A stretch of DNA of 64,000 nucleotides from assembly GCF_900107665.1 (NCBI RefSeq), contig NZ_FNQT01000001.1, positions 1,371,270 through 1,435,269 of the forward strand, given 5' to 3'. This document shows positions 25,531-35,173 of the stretch, piece after piece (the first letter of the stretch is position 1; each line of letters begins with the position of its first letter). The notes beneath the pieces were generated by a model, which ran no database searches, was not told where the DNA came from, and saw only the letters and a program-made list of their open reading frames with translations. The stretch is from Haloplanus vescus. Lineage in GTDB: Archaea > Halobacteriota > Halobacteria > Halobacteriales > Haloferacaceae. The translations under genes and the position numbers were made by a program.

Positions 25531-25662
25531 AGTCGATAACTGTTGAGGTGAGTTTCGGACAGGTGTTATTGGATCATAGATATCGAAAGTGACCCCATAT
25601 TACCACCTATTTTATATATCCTGTCTAGTCCTATTTGAAGTAGTCAATACCTTATGTTGCAA

Positions 25663-26937
25663 TCAAAGCAAGACGATATGGTCGTCGTCACGGTGGTCAG
25701 TAGCGTTTCGAGCGTCAAAGACGAGTGATGCCTCATCAACGATAGAATCCACATCGAACACAGAGTGGTCTGTGACAATCACGACGCAATCTGTGCGACT
25801 GAGTCGAGTGTCAGTGAGTGGGACGGATTCGTAGGTGGTGTCGCCGACATCAAGTTCGGGGACGTAGGGGTCGTGGTAGTCCACAGTAGCGTTCCAGTCG
25901 GTGAGCTCGTCGATAATGTCGATAGCCGGGGATTCCCGGGTGTCAGACACATCGGGCTTGTACGCAGCACCAAGCACGAGAACCTCAGCTTTTGAGAGTG
26001 CAGTACCACGATCGTTGAGCAGTTCAACAATGCGATCAACGACGTGTTCGGGCATCTCCCGGTTGACCGTGTCCGCAAGGTTGATGAAGCGAGTATCGAT
26101 ACCGTTCTCGTTGGCCTTCCAAGAAAGATAGAACGGATCAATAGGGATACAATGGCCACCCAATCCAGGCCCAGGATAGAATGGCATAAATCCGAATGGC
26201 TTGGTCTCGGCAGCCTTGATAGCGTCCCAGATGTCGACATCAAGTTCGTGGGCGATCTGGGCGAGCTCGTTGATGAGACCGATGTTGACTGCGCGGAACG
26301 TATTCTCGAGGAGCTTGACGAGCTCGGCCTCAGTCGCAGAGTCAACGCGCACGACTTCATCAAAAACGGGCTCGTAGAGGGCCTGTGCGCGGTTGCCGCA
26401 TTCGTCAGTGACGCCGCCGAGAACTTTGGGGATATCTGTCGGACCGTACTCCTTGTTTCCGGGATCAATGCGTTCCGGCGAGAAGGCAAGGAAGAGATCC
26501 TCCCCGACAGTGGTTCCGTTTTTTTCGAAAACATCGGCGAGCGCCTCCTCAGTTGCACCCGGGTAGACAGTACTCTCGAGGACGATTGTGCAGCCCTCAG
26601 AGACGACAGAGGCGAGACGTTCAGCAGCGTCGAGGACAAAGGAGAGATCGGGCGTATCAGTCTTCCGAAGCGGTGTTGGTACGCAGATGGAGATGCCATC
26701 GACGGTCTTGAGGTTGTCGTAATCAGTAGTGAACGTGAGGCCGCTCTCAACTGCGGCCGCGACTTCGTCATCAGTGACATCTTCAACGGTCGAGTTACCG
26801 CTACTAAGCGTTTCAACTTTGTCAGCGTCGACGTCAACGCCGACCACGTCGTAGCCCGCGTCGTGCATCGCAAGGGCAAGCGGAAGGCCGACGTAGCCGA
26901 GGCCGATGATGCCCATTTGCGTCCGTACTTCTGCCAT
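25663..26937 (-). CDS. UDP-glucose/UDP-ManNAc-type nucleotide-sugar dehydrogenase
   Basis: 424 residues from the ATG at 26937. The N-terminal Rossmann GIIGLGYVGLPLALAM is at residue 8; EEDLFLAFSPERIDPG-type sequence (LFLAFSPERIDPGN) lies near 150; LLENTFRAVNIGLINELA near 205; catalytic Cys in GPGLGGHCIPIDPFYL near 255; and the C-terminal domain LVLGAAYKPDVSDTRESPA near 320. It oxidises the C6 hydroxyl of a UDP sugar to a uronic acid. GlmS/GlmU context permits UDP-ManNAc or UDP-GlcNAc as substrate, but UDP-glucose is equally possible (AglM-like). Confidence 0.93.
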   Translation of the reverse strand: MAEVRTQMGIIGLGYVGLPLALAMHDAGYDVVGVDVDADKVETLSSGNSTVEDVTDDEVAAAVESGLTFTTDYDNLKTVDGISICVPTPLRKTDTPDLSFVLDAAERLASVVSEGCTIVLESTVYPGATEEALADVFEKNGTTVGEDLFLAFSPERIDPGNKEYGPTDIPKVLGGVTDECGNRAQALYEPVFDEVVRVDSATEAELVKLLENTFRAVNIGLINELAQIAHELDVDIWDAIKAAETKPFGFMPFYPGPGLGGHCIPIDPFYLSWKANENGIDTRFINLADTVNREMPEHVVDRIVELLNDRGTALSKAEVLVLGAAYKPDVSDTRESPAIDIIDELTDWNATVDYHDPYVPELDVGDTTYESVPLTDTRLSRTDCVVIVTDHSVFDVDSIVDEASLVFDARNATDHRDDDHIVLL

Positions 26938-27056
26938 TGATCTGGTGGACACACCTCAGCCGTTTTAGCGTGTCGTTACTCAAATCAGATCACGCAGTCA
27001 GTCAAGAGAACGAGGCTTAAGTTGACAAGCACCGTCGCCAGACGTGTGACTGTTCA

Positions 27057-28175
27057 ATGACGGGCCAACCCCATGTTTTCCATCTCATCACGCGATTGAT
27101 AAAGGGAGGTGCAGAAGCCAAGACATTGGCGACCGTACAGGGACTAAAGAACGACTACCTGTTCACTGTCGGCTACGGTGCCGAGTACGACCTGGAACCA
27201 CTAAACCGGCTCAACGAATGGGGGGTCGAGACGGAGCGATTCCCGTTGATTCGTCACTATAACCCCGTGACTGCAGTCCCGGCGGTCGTCTCACTGGCAC
27301 AGTACCTCCGTCGTGAGGAGTTTGATATTGTCCACACACACAGCACGGAGGCGGGGATCATCGGACGCTTCGCCGCCGCGTTAGCTGGCGTGCCGAACGT
27401 TGTCCACACCGTCCATGGCGTCCCGTTCACTGAGGATCGAAACGATACGCTGAATCGATTCGTACTCGCGTGTGAGCGCCGGGCCGCGATGTATACCGAC
27501 ACCATCGCGACGAACGCCGACGTGATTGCCGAGGAGTATTTGGAGGAGGGGATCGGGAGGTCGGGACAGTACACGACAGTCTACAGCGGGGTGGACTTGG
27601 ATGCGTTCGCAGACGCGACACCAGCCGATGACCTACCGGGCGAGCGCCCGCGTGTGGTGATGGTCGGGCGGCTTGCAGAGGGAAAGGGCCACGGCGTGTT
27701 GCTGGACGCTGTTGAGTCGATGGGCGATTTCGAGGGCTCGGTGTGCATCGTCGGCGATGGCCCGCTGTACGGCTCGTTGGGTTCGGAGATCGAGGAACGG
27801 GGGCTGTCGGATCGCGTGTTCCTGACCGGGTACCGGGACGACGTGCCGCGCATTCTCGCAGCGAGTGACGTGCTCGTGTTGCCGTCGTTCCGCGAGGGGA
27901 CGCCACGGGTGATCACCGAGGCGATGGCGAGTGGGCTACCCGTGGTTGCGACCGATATCGCGGGGATTCCGGAGCAGGTTCTTGATGGGGAGAACGGATA
28001 CCTGGTTCCGACTGGTGATGCTGCAGCGGTGCGTGAGGGGGTGGGGGATTTGTTGAGGGATTCGGAGTTACGGGAACGGATGGGAGAGCGGGGCCTGGAG
28101 CGAGTGGAGGAATTTTCGGCTGAGGCGATGGTTGGGCAGTTGGACGGGGTATATCAGGAGTTAATCGGAGAATAG
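27057..28175 (+). CDS. glycosyltransferase, GT4-type
   Basis: 372 residues, GT-B fold. The N-terminal domain starts HLITRLIKGGAEAKTLATVQ with HTHSTEAGIIGRFAA near residue 95; the linker has YSGVDLDAFAD near 180; the donor-binding part has GRLAEGKGHGVLLDA near 205 and the EX7E segment FREGTPRVITEAMASGLPVV near 275. It transfers a sugar from a nucleotide donor to a lipid-linked glycan, probably at the inner membrane face. It converges on the asparagine synthase gene. Confidence 0.93.
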   Translation: MTGQPHVFHLITRLIKGGAEAKTLATVQGLKNDYLFTVGYGAEYDLEPLNRLNEWGVETERFPLIRHYNPVTAVPAVVSLAQYLRREEFDIVHTHSTEAGIIGRFAAALAGVPNVVHTVHGVPFTEDRNDTLNRFVLACERRAAMYTDTIATNADVIAEEYLEEGIGRSGQYTTVYSGVDLDAFADATPADDLPGERPRVVMVGRLAEGKGHGVLLDAVESMGDFEGSVCIVGDGPLYGSLGSEIEERGLSDRVFLTGYRDDVPRILAASDVLVLPSFREGTPRVITEAMASGLPVVATDIAGIPEQVLDGENGYLVPTGDAAAVREGVGDLLRDSELRERMGERGLERVEEFSAEAMVGQLDGVYQELIGE

Positions 28176-28192
28176 GCAGCGTTTCGCCGTAT

Positions 28193-30085
28193 TTAGAGGA
28201 TCCCTCGTTCGCGCATTCGATTGTGCCATCGAAGGAAAACATACACCGCCCAGAGGAAGTACGCGTGATCTCTCGTGCCGTCAACGTGTTCGCGATAGAG
28301 TTTCCAGACGAACTCCGTGTTAATCACGTCCGTTTCCGACCTCATGATCGTCTCGGTGAATTCATCTTCGAGTTCGTCTTTGAACCACTCTCCAATCGGG
28401 ACCTCGAACCCCTGTTTCCCGCGTTGTAGGATCTTCTCCGGGAGAATATCATCGAACGCCTCTTTCAGGACGACCTTCTGCTTCGTCGGCGTGATTTTCT
28501 GCGATGTCGGTAGTCCCATCGCAAACTCGAAGACATCGGTATCGAGGAACGGAACGCGAACCTCGAGGGAGTTCAGCATACTCGCCCGATCGACCTTGGA
28601 AAGGATGCCGTCGGGAAGCGCGAATCGAGCATCCGTCATCTGCATAACGGCGAGGTCGTCGCTTCGGTCATCCGGAAGGTTCGCAACCGCATCTTGCTGA
28701 GCCTCTGCAACTCGGTTCACGCCACAATCCTGAACGTCAACCCCATCTATTGCCGGAGAACTCCGTGGCGTCGTAAGCGTCATCCATTGATACTGGCGTT
28801 CTGCTCGGTCCGATTCACCACCACGAATGAATTTCTGTGCTTTCCGAATCGCGTTACCTGTCTTCGTTCCCCGTGACGCAGGCAGATGATTCATAACTGG
28901 TGTGACTACCTTACGGCGAACAGAACGTGGGAGAATCCGGTAGTACTTCGAGTAGAATTCTCCTCGGTATTTGTTGTATCCGGCAAAGAGCTCATCCGCC
29001 CCATCACCCGAAAGTGCGACAGTCATCTCCTCTCGAGTCTTCTGTGAGACGATGTACGTCGGCAAAATAGACGAGTCAGCAAACGGCTCACCCAGCGACG
29101 GGATGACGGTCTCGATCACATCACGGACGTCCGATGGCGAGACCTTGTACTCGTGATGATCCGTGTCGTGGTACGTCGCAACCTCCTGTGCAGCCCATGT
29201 TTCGTCAAACTGAGATTCGTGGAAGCCGACGCTAAACGTACTTACTGGCTCCTCACGGATCTGGGATAAGATCCCCGTGATAACACTCGAATCGATCCCT
29301 CCACTCAAGAACGCACCGAGTGGTACGTCGGCCTGTAGTCGTTCCTCTACAGCCTGTTCCACTCGGCTGCGGAGTTGTTTTGCAGCCGTCTCGAGGTCTC
29401 GATCGATGGACTCTATATTTGGGCTATAGAACTGTTTCCGCTCTACTTCTCCGTCTGAAACGACAGCCAAGTGGCCGGGCTGAAGTTTCGATACGTGCTG
29501 GAACACTGACCGCGGCGCGGGAATGTACCCATACGAGAAATACTCCGCAACCGCCTGTTCATCTAACCCTCCGAAATCAAAATCCAAGGGGAACAGCGCA
29601 GAGAGTTCCGAGGCAAAAGCGACCCTTCCGTTCGGTTCGACGCCGAGGTAGAGGGGTTTGATTCCCATCTGATCTCGAGCGAGAAGTAATCGCTCTCGTG
29701 ACCTATCCCACAGCGCGAACGCGAACATCCCGTCTAGCTCTTCGATGAACGAGTCTCCCTGTTCCTCGTAGAGATGGACGAGGACCTCTGTATCGGTCTC
29801 CGTAGTGAACTGGTGACCTTGATCTTGGAGATTCGTGCGAAGTGATTCGTAGTTGTATATCTCACCGTTGAAAATGACGGCGACGGTGTCGTCCTCGTTA
29901 AAGATCGGTTGCCTGCCGGTATCGAGGCCGACGATACTGAGGCGGCGATGAGCAAGGCCGACAGGACTATCTACGTGGATTCCTGCCTCATCAGGGCCAC
30001 GGTGGACGAGACAGTTGTTCATCTGCCGGAGAGACTGCTCACTTGGAGATGTAGAACGAGAGTACAAACCCGCAATTCCACACAT
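28193..30085 (-). CDS. asnB: asparagine synthase (glutamine-hydrolysing)
   Basis: 630 residues. The amidotransferase domain starts MCGIAGLYSRS with catalytic Cys2, HRGPDEAGIHV near 32 and FNGEIYNYESL near 75. The synthetase domain has PP-loop SGGIDSSVI near 265, GEPFADSSILPTY near 340 and LSGDGADELFAGYNKY near 370. AsnB homologues are frequent in polysaccharide clusters, where some amidate sugar carboxylates such as uronic acids; next to a nucleotide-sugar dehydrogenase that is a reasonable hypothesis here, but plain asparagine synthesis is equally consistent. Confidence 0.93.
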   Translation of the reverse strand: MCGIAGLYSRSTSPSEQSLRQMNNCLVHRGPDEAGIHVDSPVGLAHRRLSIVGLDTGRQPIFNEDDTVAVIFNGEIYNYESLRTNLQDQGHQFTTETDTEVLVHLYEEQGDSFIEELDGMFAFALWDRSRERLLLARDQMGIKPLYLGVEPNGRVAFASELSALFPLDFDFGGLDEQAVAEYFSYGYIPAPRSVFQHVSKLQPGHLAVVSDGEVERKQFYSPNIESIDRDLETAAKQLRSRVEQAVEERLQADVPLGAFLSGGIDSSVITGILSQIREEPVSTFSVGFHESQFDETWAAQEVATYHDTDHHEYKVSPSDVRDVIETVIPSLGEPFADSSILPTYIVSQKTREEMTVALSGDGADELFAGYNKYRGEFYSKYYRILPRSVRRKVVTPVMNHLPASRGTKTGNAIRKAQKFIRGGESDRAERQYQWMTLTTPRSSPAIDGVDVQDCGVNRVAEAQQDAVANLPDDRSDDLAVMQMTDARFALPDGILSKVDRASMLNSLEVRVPFLDTDVFEFAMGLPTSQKITPTKQKVVLKEAFDDILPEKILQRGKQGFEVPIGEWFKDELEDEFTETIMRSETDVINTEFVWKLYREHVDGTRDHAYFLWAVYVFLRWHNRMRERGIL

Positions 30086-30278
30086 GATAGAGTTACCTGT
30101 TCACAGAGGAGACACAGTAATCAGTTTTGCTATCGCTGACGTAATTCAGAGTGGAATATCGGGAATTGGAGAGCAGGTGGGCAAGCGATACGGCATTTTT
30201 TGAGATGGGAAGGAAGAAGCACAGAGAGTGTTGAGCATTCACGGGATATTCGTGGAGTGTTGGCAGGATCAAACCAGA

Positions 30279-31490
30279 CTAGTCTGAGCTGGATCGGTTA
30301 GGATCGGATTCCATGAACGAATCTTTGCCCCAACGGAACGGCCACACGAACTTCACGTGCTCACTGATTCCGATTCCGCCAAAGAGGAAGATGACCCAGA
30401 GGAACATTTGCCGGTGGCGCATTCCTGTCCCGTAGTTGACTGTCCCGACACCGTATAGAATTACTGCAACAACGAGACCTACGAGTAGTCCGATGGTTGC
30501 GGAGGGATTCTTCTGTCCGAGTGAACGGATACCCCATATCGAAGCCATGGTGAATGCGATACTGACGAGTCCCTCGATACCGACGAGCAGGTCAGGGATC
30601 GTTTCGATCATCCACGGAAACGGTGCATAGAGGAAGTACGCTCCACCGACCCAGCTGAACGCGGCGAGTTCGAGAATTGTTTGTGGTATCACGTCGGGAA
30701 GATAGATTGTACGACCGCGGGCGCGAACGACACGAATGTAGGCCAGAAATTCGACTCCGTCTCGGATGACCGGAAGCGAGAGCACGAACGCGACTGGTGA
30801 GAGTGCGAGCCCCAAACCTGTGGTTGATTTCGAAATATATCCAGACTTAATCATATATGCGGCGATTGCCGCACCGATAGCTGCGGCAATAATAATTGCG
30901 TTATCATCGCGTTGGAGAAGCGAGATATGGAGTAGAACAGCTGCAAGCGCGTACGAAAACCAGTAGGGACGCTGTTGTAGGGGTAGTATCAGAAGTCGGG
31001 CTGCCGTAGTGATTGCGAACAGAATGATCGCTTCGCGGAGTAGTGTACTGTGGATGGCAACGAAACTCGGATAGAATATCATTGGAAGCGCCGCAGTAAT
31101 GCCAGCATGGTGAGAGTGGTAGTACCGGGCAATGAGATAGACATTATAAATCGCAAACGCTCCGAGAAACGCATTTCCAAGGCGTGCATAGAGACCACTC
31201 GGGCCGGGTAGTAACCAGAACGGGGAGAGGAAGGAGCCCCATAGGTTATATGGATCAACTGATGTCAAAGGATAGATCAGTTCTGAGAAACCAACTGAAC
31301 CAGATACGTACCGATAGGGCTGCCCATTACTAATACCACGCGCAATTAACGCCGCAGTATTTCCGAATTTGATGGCGTCAGCCTGAGAGTCGGGATTGAG
31401 GTTAGTAACTGTCGTTATGCCGGCAGAAATAAATCTGAGTATGAGCGTGAGGACGAATATCGGGATAGTTTGTTTCGCTTCTTTATCCAT
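30279..31490 (-). CDS. multi-pass membrane glycosyltransferase-like (GT39/GT-C-type) protein
   Basis: 403 residues with ten or more hydrophobic segments. The first extracytoplasmic loop has acidic DSQADAIKF-type sequence near residue 35, as GT-C enzymes have after helix 1; LGNAFLGAFAIYNVYLIARYY near 105 and FYPSFVAIHSTLLREAIILFAI near 140 are typical of dolichyl-phosphate-sugar-dependent transferases and also of oligosaccharide polymerases. The catalytic residues are not certain. It probably works on the outer face of the membrane on a lipid-linked glycan. Confidence 0.65.
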   Translation of the reverse strand: MDKEAKQTIPIFVLTLILRFISAGITTVTNLNPDSQADAIKFGNTAALIARGISNGQPYRYVSGSVGFSELIYPLTSVDPYNLWGSFLSPFWLLPGPSGLYARLGNAFLGAFAIYNVYLIARYYHSHHAGITAALPMIFYPSFVAIHSTLLREAIILFAITTAARLLILPLQQRPYWFSYALAAVLLHISLLQRDDNAIIIAAAIGAAIAAYMIKSGYISKSTTGLGLALSPVAFVLSLPVIRDGVEFLAYIRVVRARGRTIYLPDVIPQTILELAAFSWVGGAYFLYAPFPWMIETIPDLLVGIEGLVSIAFTMASIWGIRSLGQKNPSATIGLLVGLVVAVILYGVGTVNYGTGMRHRQMFLWVIFLFGGIGISEHVKFVWPFRWGKDSFMESDPNRSSSD

Positions 31491-31654
31491 GGATTGGAAG
31501 AAGGCTTCTTTTTAATCGCAAGATAAACCGTATACGGTGTCCGTAGTGATGCGCAGTATATAACCGATACGGAGTTGAGTGGATGACTAGTACAACTGAG
31601 AGCGGATAGCGGGAAACAACGAAAATTTAGGTATAGAGGTCAGAATTTCGGACA

Positions 31655-32863
31655 ATGGAACAGTCGCCGGGCAAAAATATACTCTACATATCTTACACAG
31701 GCTTACTCGAACCACTCGGACAATCACAGGTATATCGGTATCTGGATCGCCTTGCGGAGAGGCATAAAATTACACTTGTTACGTTTGAGAAACGAGAAGA
31801 TGTCAAAAAAAGAAAAAGATTTGAAGCGATGAAACAGAGGGTAGAAAATGCGGGAATTCAATGGCATCCGATGCGATACCATCGAAAGCCGTCGCTACCC
31901 GCAACCATATGGGATCTTTCCAGAGGATTCATAACCTGCTTGAGATCAATCCGCCGCAATGATATTGACATTGTACACTCACGAAGCTATGTCGCCTCAA
32001 TTCTTGCCTTGCTATGCAAACGTTTGTTCGGAACTACATTTGTTTTTGATATGCGTGGGTTCTGGGCAGATGAACGCATTGATGCTGGTATTTGGGATGA
32101 GGATGATCAAATCTATCGGATTGCAAAATGGTTTGAGACAAAGTTTATTGAACAAGCAGACGTAGTTGTTTCATTGACCAATGCTGGAATTGGCGCAATA
32201 CGATCGTTCGATCATGTGGATACCAGTAATACACAGTTTGAGATGATTCCAACATGCGTTGATCTCGAGCTGTTTACACCCAACCCAGAACAGCGGAGTG
32301 AAGACTTCGTGGTTGGGTATGTCGGATCCGTAGGAACTTGGTATCTATTTGATGATGTACTTGATTGCTTTGAGCTGATTCAAGATCGGAAGCCCGAAGC
32401 ACAGCTTGCCATACTCAATAAAGGAGACCATGAATTAATCAAAGAAAAATTGCGAGAACACGACATTGACCCATCTGTAATTTCATTAAAATCTGTCCAG
32501 CACGAACAAGTCCCAAAAGAGATGAATAAAATGGATATAGGAATCTTCCTCATCAAGCCAACATTTTCCAAGACGGGGTCATCGCCAACAAAAATGGGAG
32601 AATTTCTCGCCTGCGGAGTCCCCTGTCTGAGTAATGCAGGTGTCGGGGACGTGGAAGAAATTCTTGAGAGTAACGAAGTCGGAGTGGCAATGGAATCACT
32701 AGATCATACTGCCAAGCAAGAAGCCGTAGAAAATATTCTCAAATTACATTTGAGTTCGGAAATCGCCACTCGTTGCAGATCAGTGGCAAAATCGTACTAC
32801 TCGCTCTCGGAAGGGGTTGAGAAATACGATAAGATCTACCAATCAATATCGTCCGATGAGTGA
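31655..32863 (+). CDS. glycosyltransferase, GT4-type
   Basis: 402 residues. ILYISYTGLLEPLGQSQVYRYL at the start is typical of a GT4 subgroup found in O-antigen-like clusters. DIVHSRSYVASILALL near 108, FVFDMRGFWADERIDAG near 130 (acceptor side), VVGYVGSVGTWYLFDDVLD near 225 and KMGEFLACGVPCLSNAGVGDVEEIL near 320 give a complete GT-B protein. Codon use is AT-rich and contrasts with the core. It overlaps the next gene by 8 bases, so the two are one operon. Confidence 0.9.
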   Translation: MEQSPGKNILYISYTGLLEPLGQSQVYRYLDRLAERHKITLVTFEKREDVKKRKRFEAMKQRVENAGIQWHPMRYHRKPSLPATIWDLSRGFITCLRSIRRNDIDIVHSRSYVASILALLCKRLFGTTFVFDMRGFWADERIDAGIWDEDDQIYRIAKWFETKFIEQADVVVSLTNAGIGAIRSFDHVDTSNTQFEMIPTCVDLELFTPNPEQRSEDFVVGYVGSVGTWYLFDDVLDCFELIQDRKPEAQLAILNKGDHELIKEKLREHDIDPSVISLKSVQHEQVPKEMNKMDIGIFLIKPTFSKTGSSPTKMGEFLACGVPCLSNAGVGDVEEILESNEVGVAMESLDHTAKQEAVENILKLHLSSEIATRCRSVAKSYYSLSEGVEKYDKIYQSISSDE

Positions 32864-33926
32864 TTTTGATGTACTATTTCTGACAAAGTATGGTAGAAAG
32901 GGAGCTAGCAGTCGCTATCGGTTGTTACAGTATTTCCCATATTTCGAGGAATATGGTATTCACTGTTCATGCAAACCACTGTTTTCGAATGAATATCTTG
33001 AATCGCTGTATGCGACGGGCGAACGTTCAATAGAGGCTGTAATAAATTCCTATATTCGACGAATTCGGGACATATTAAACGCACAGAAATATGATGTTAT
33101 TGTTATCGAAAAAGAACTCTTTCCGTATATTCCCGCTATATTTGAGCGTCTACTTAGTGCTCTCAATATACCCTATATTGTAGACTACGATGATGCAATA
33201 TTCCACAACTATGACCAGTCAGATCGGCCGATAATCAGACGTCTCTTGGGCAAAAAAATCGATATTGTAATGCGGGAAGCTGAGATCGTTGTCGTTGGGA
33301 ATGAATATCTGGCTTCTCGAGCTCAACAAGCAGGTGCGTCCCAGATTAAAATCATACCGACAGTTATTGATCTAGATCGGTATCCACATGTTCCACCAAA
33401 TGAGAACGGAACGTTCACTATCGGATGGATTGGATCTCCAACAACAGCCAACTATGTGGAACAGATTGCGCCGGCACTTCGAGAAGTATGCAACGAAAAC
33501 GACGCACGCGTCGTCCTCGTAGGCTCGGGTGAAGTGGAGTTACCGGGCGTTCCTCATGAAGTGAAAACATGGTCAGAAGAGACAGAAATCAAAAATATTG
33601 TTGAGTTCGATGTTGGAATCATGCCACTTGAAGAGACACCGTGGGAGCGGGGAAAGTGCGGGTTCAAGTTAATTCAGTACATGGGATGTGGGAAGCCAGT
33701 CGTAGCAACACCAGTCGGTGTCAACGCTGAGATCGCAGAGGACGGACACAATGGCCTACACGCCACTACAAATAATGAGTGGGTAACCGCATTGGACCGT
33801 CTCTACAAAAATCGGGAACTAGCAAAGACAATGGGAAATCGTGGTCGTCAACGTGTTGAGGAACAGTATTCTTTGACCACAGTAGTACCAACGTGGGCAG
33901 ATATATTGAATAAATTTTCGAAGTGA
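32856..33926 (+). CDS. glycosyltransferase, GT-B fold
   Basis: 356 residues from the ATG at 32856, inside the end of the previous gene (8-base overlap). FLTKYGRKGASSRYRLLQY at the N-terminus and VDYDDAIFHNYDQSDRP near residue 108 define the same subgroup as the gene at 35174 (FDFDDAIY there). TIGWIGSPTTANYVEQIAPAL near 190 and KCGFKLIQYMGCGKPVVATPVGVNAEI near 270 form the donor site. AT-rich codon use. It is likely one step of the same glycan as its neighbours. Confidence 0.9.
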   Translation: MSDFDVLFLTKYGRKGASSRYRLLQYFPYFEEYGIHCSCKPLFSNEYLESLYATGERSIEAVINSYIRRIRDILNAQKYDVIVIEKELFPYIPAIFERLLSALNIPYIVDYDDAIFHNYDQSDRPIIRRLLGKKIDIVMREAEIVVVGNEYLASRAQQAGASQIKIIPTVIDLDRYPHVPPNENGTFTIGWIGSPTTANYVEQIAPALREVCNENDARVVLVGSGEVELPGVPHEVKTWSEETEIKNIVEFDVGIMPLEETPWERGKCGFKLIQYMGCGKPVVATPVGVNAEIAEDGHNGLHATTNNEWVTALDRLYKNRELAKTMGNRGRQRVEEQYSLTTVVPTWADILNKFSK

Positions 33927-33944
33927 ATAAAATAAAAGTAAGAA

Positions 33945-35138
33945 TTATTCAAGATAACCCAGATCGCGTAATTGGCGCTTATTTGGGCCTTCTGTAGTCG
34001 CATCGGATTGCTGCTCAGATTCGAAGTCCTGTGGGAACTGGATACTATCTCTGCTGAATTCGCCATAAGTGATCTCTGGCTTCAGATATGCTTTCAATTG
34101 TTTCATCGTCCCTGAAGATAGTTTACGGACCATATTTGAATATGGAGCATAATAATACTCGTATGCGAGAAGATAGCTAAGTCTTGAACTGATCGAATTT
34201 AAATGTCGAACGATACCTCCTTTAGAGGTCCACGCCGAACTAGCCTGATACGACATCATCGGATAGTCCGGCTGACGCCAGATTTCCGAACGGACAATCC
34301 GGTTATTGATTCTTTCTGAGTCGCGGTTCCATATATCATATCCATTGACGTGAGAAGGAACCGTTTTATTTAATGCAGCAAACACAGTCGGAACAATATC
34401 TGTTGTTGAAAGTAATACATCAATCTCCTCATTAGTAGGGAGATTAGCACCCATAAACACCATTGGCACAGAAACGAGTTCAGGAACAACAGGAGCGCCA
34501 TGGTCATACAGGCCACCATACTCCCCGAGGAGTTCACCATGGTCACTCGTCAGAATGACCAGCGTATTCTCAAACTCTTTTCTAGATTTTAGCTGAGCAC
34601 AGATATTTGAGAATCGGTTCATTGACTCATCTACACCCTCACGATACAAGTCCCTAATTCGGCTGGGATCGTCTGCTAAATCCGTGAAAAACTCCTTATG
34701 TGAATTCCACTGGGCCTGCTCACCCTTACCATACTGCATATGGCCCCCCTGATCGTGAATAACGAGTGTAAATGGGGATTCAATGTCATCTATAGTTGTA
34801 TTATCTTGTTCATGGCACATTCGGAGAGGCGGTTTGTTTTCTGGATCAGGTACTGTAGCCCAGACGTTAGTTGCGTCAATCCCAGAGTTCGACGTAGCAT
34901 TCAACAAATTTGGTGTTGCGGGTAACGTATCCGTTAATTCCCATACTCGGTGATTGACTGGATATTTACCAGTCATAATAGATGGAAATCCCGATCCAGT
35001 AAATGTAGATGCTGCAATCGCACGACCCCACATAGAGTTGGATTTCACAGAGTTAGGAAGTTCGTCGAAACGTAAACTATCCGAAATAAAAACTAGAATG
35101 TTTTCGACTTGCTTGACCGAAGTGAGGTCAGATAGCAT
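33945..35138 (-). CDS. sulfatase-like alkaline-phosphatase-superfamily protein
   Basis: 397 residues. VFISDSLRFDELPNSV near residue 16 supplies the first metal Asp. TFTGSGFPSIMTGKYP near 44 is the nucleophile region, with Ser/Thr instead of the Cys-x-Pro-x-Arg sulfatase signature. ILTSDHGELLGEYGGLYDHG near 195 holds the DHG metal ligands. It ends in LRDLGYLE, as many haloarchaeal members do. Without formylglycine-type Cys it may be a phosphodiesterase or phosphate/sulfate-group transferase on glycans. No signal peptide is apparent, so it may act in the cytoplasm. Confidence 0.82.
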   Translation of the reverse strand: MLSDLTSVKQVENILVFISDSLRFDELPNSVKSNSMWGRAIAASTFTGSGFPSIMTGKYPVNHRVWELTDTLPATPNLLNATSNSGIDATNVWATVPDPENKPPLRMCHEQDNTTIDDIESPFTLVIHDQGGHMQYGKGEQAQWNSHKEFFTDLADDPSRIRDLYREGVDESMNRFSNICAQLKSRKEFENTLVILTSDHGELLGEYGGLYDHGAPVVPELVSVPMVFMGANLPTNEEIDVLLSTTDIVPTVFAALNKTVPSHVNGYDIWNRDSERINNRIVRSEIWRQPDYPMMSYQASSAWTSKGGIVRHLNSISSRLSYLLAYEYYYAPYSNMVRKLSSGTMKQLKAYLKPEITYGEFSRDSIQFPQDFESEQQSDATTEGPNKRQLRDLGYLE

Positions 35139-35173
35139 GGCTATAGAGATTCATTGCTCATAACTAAATGATT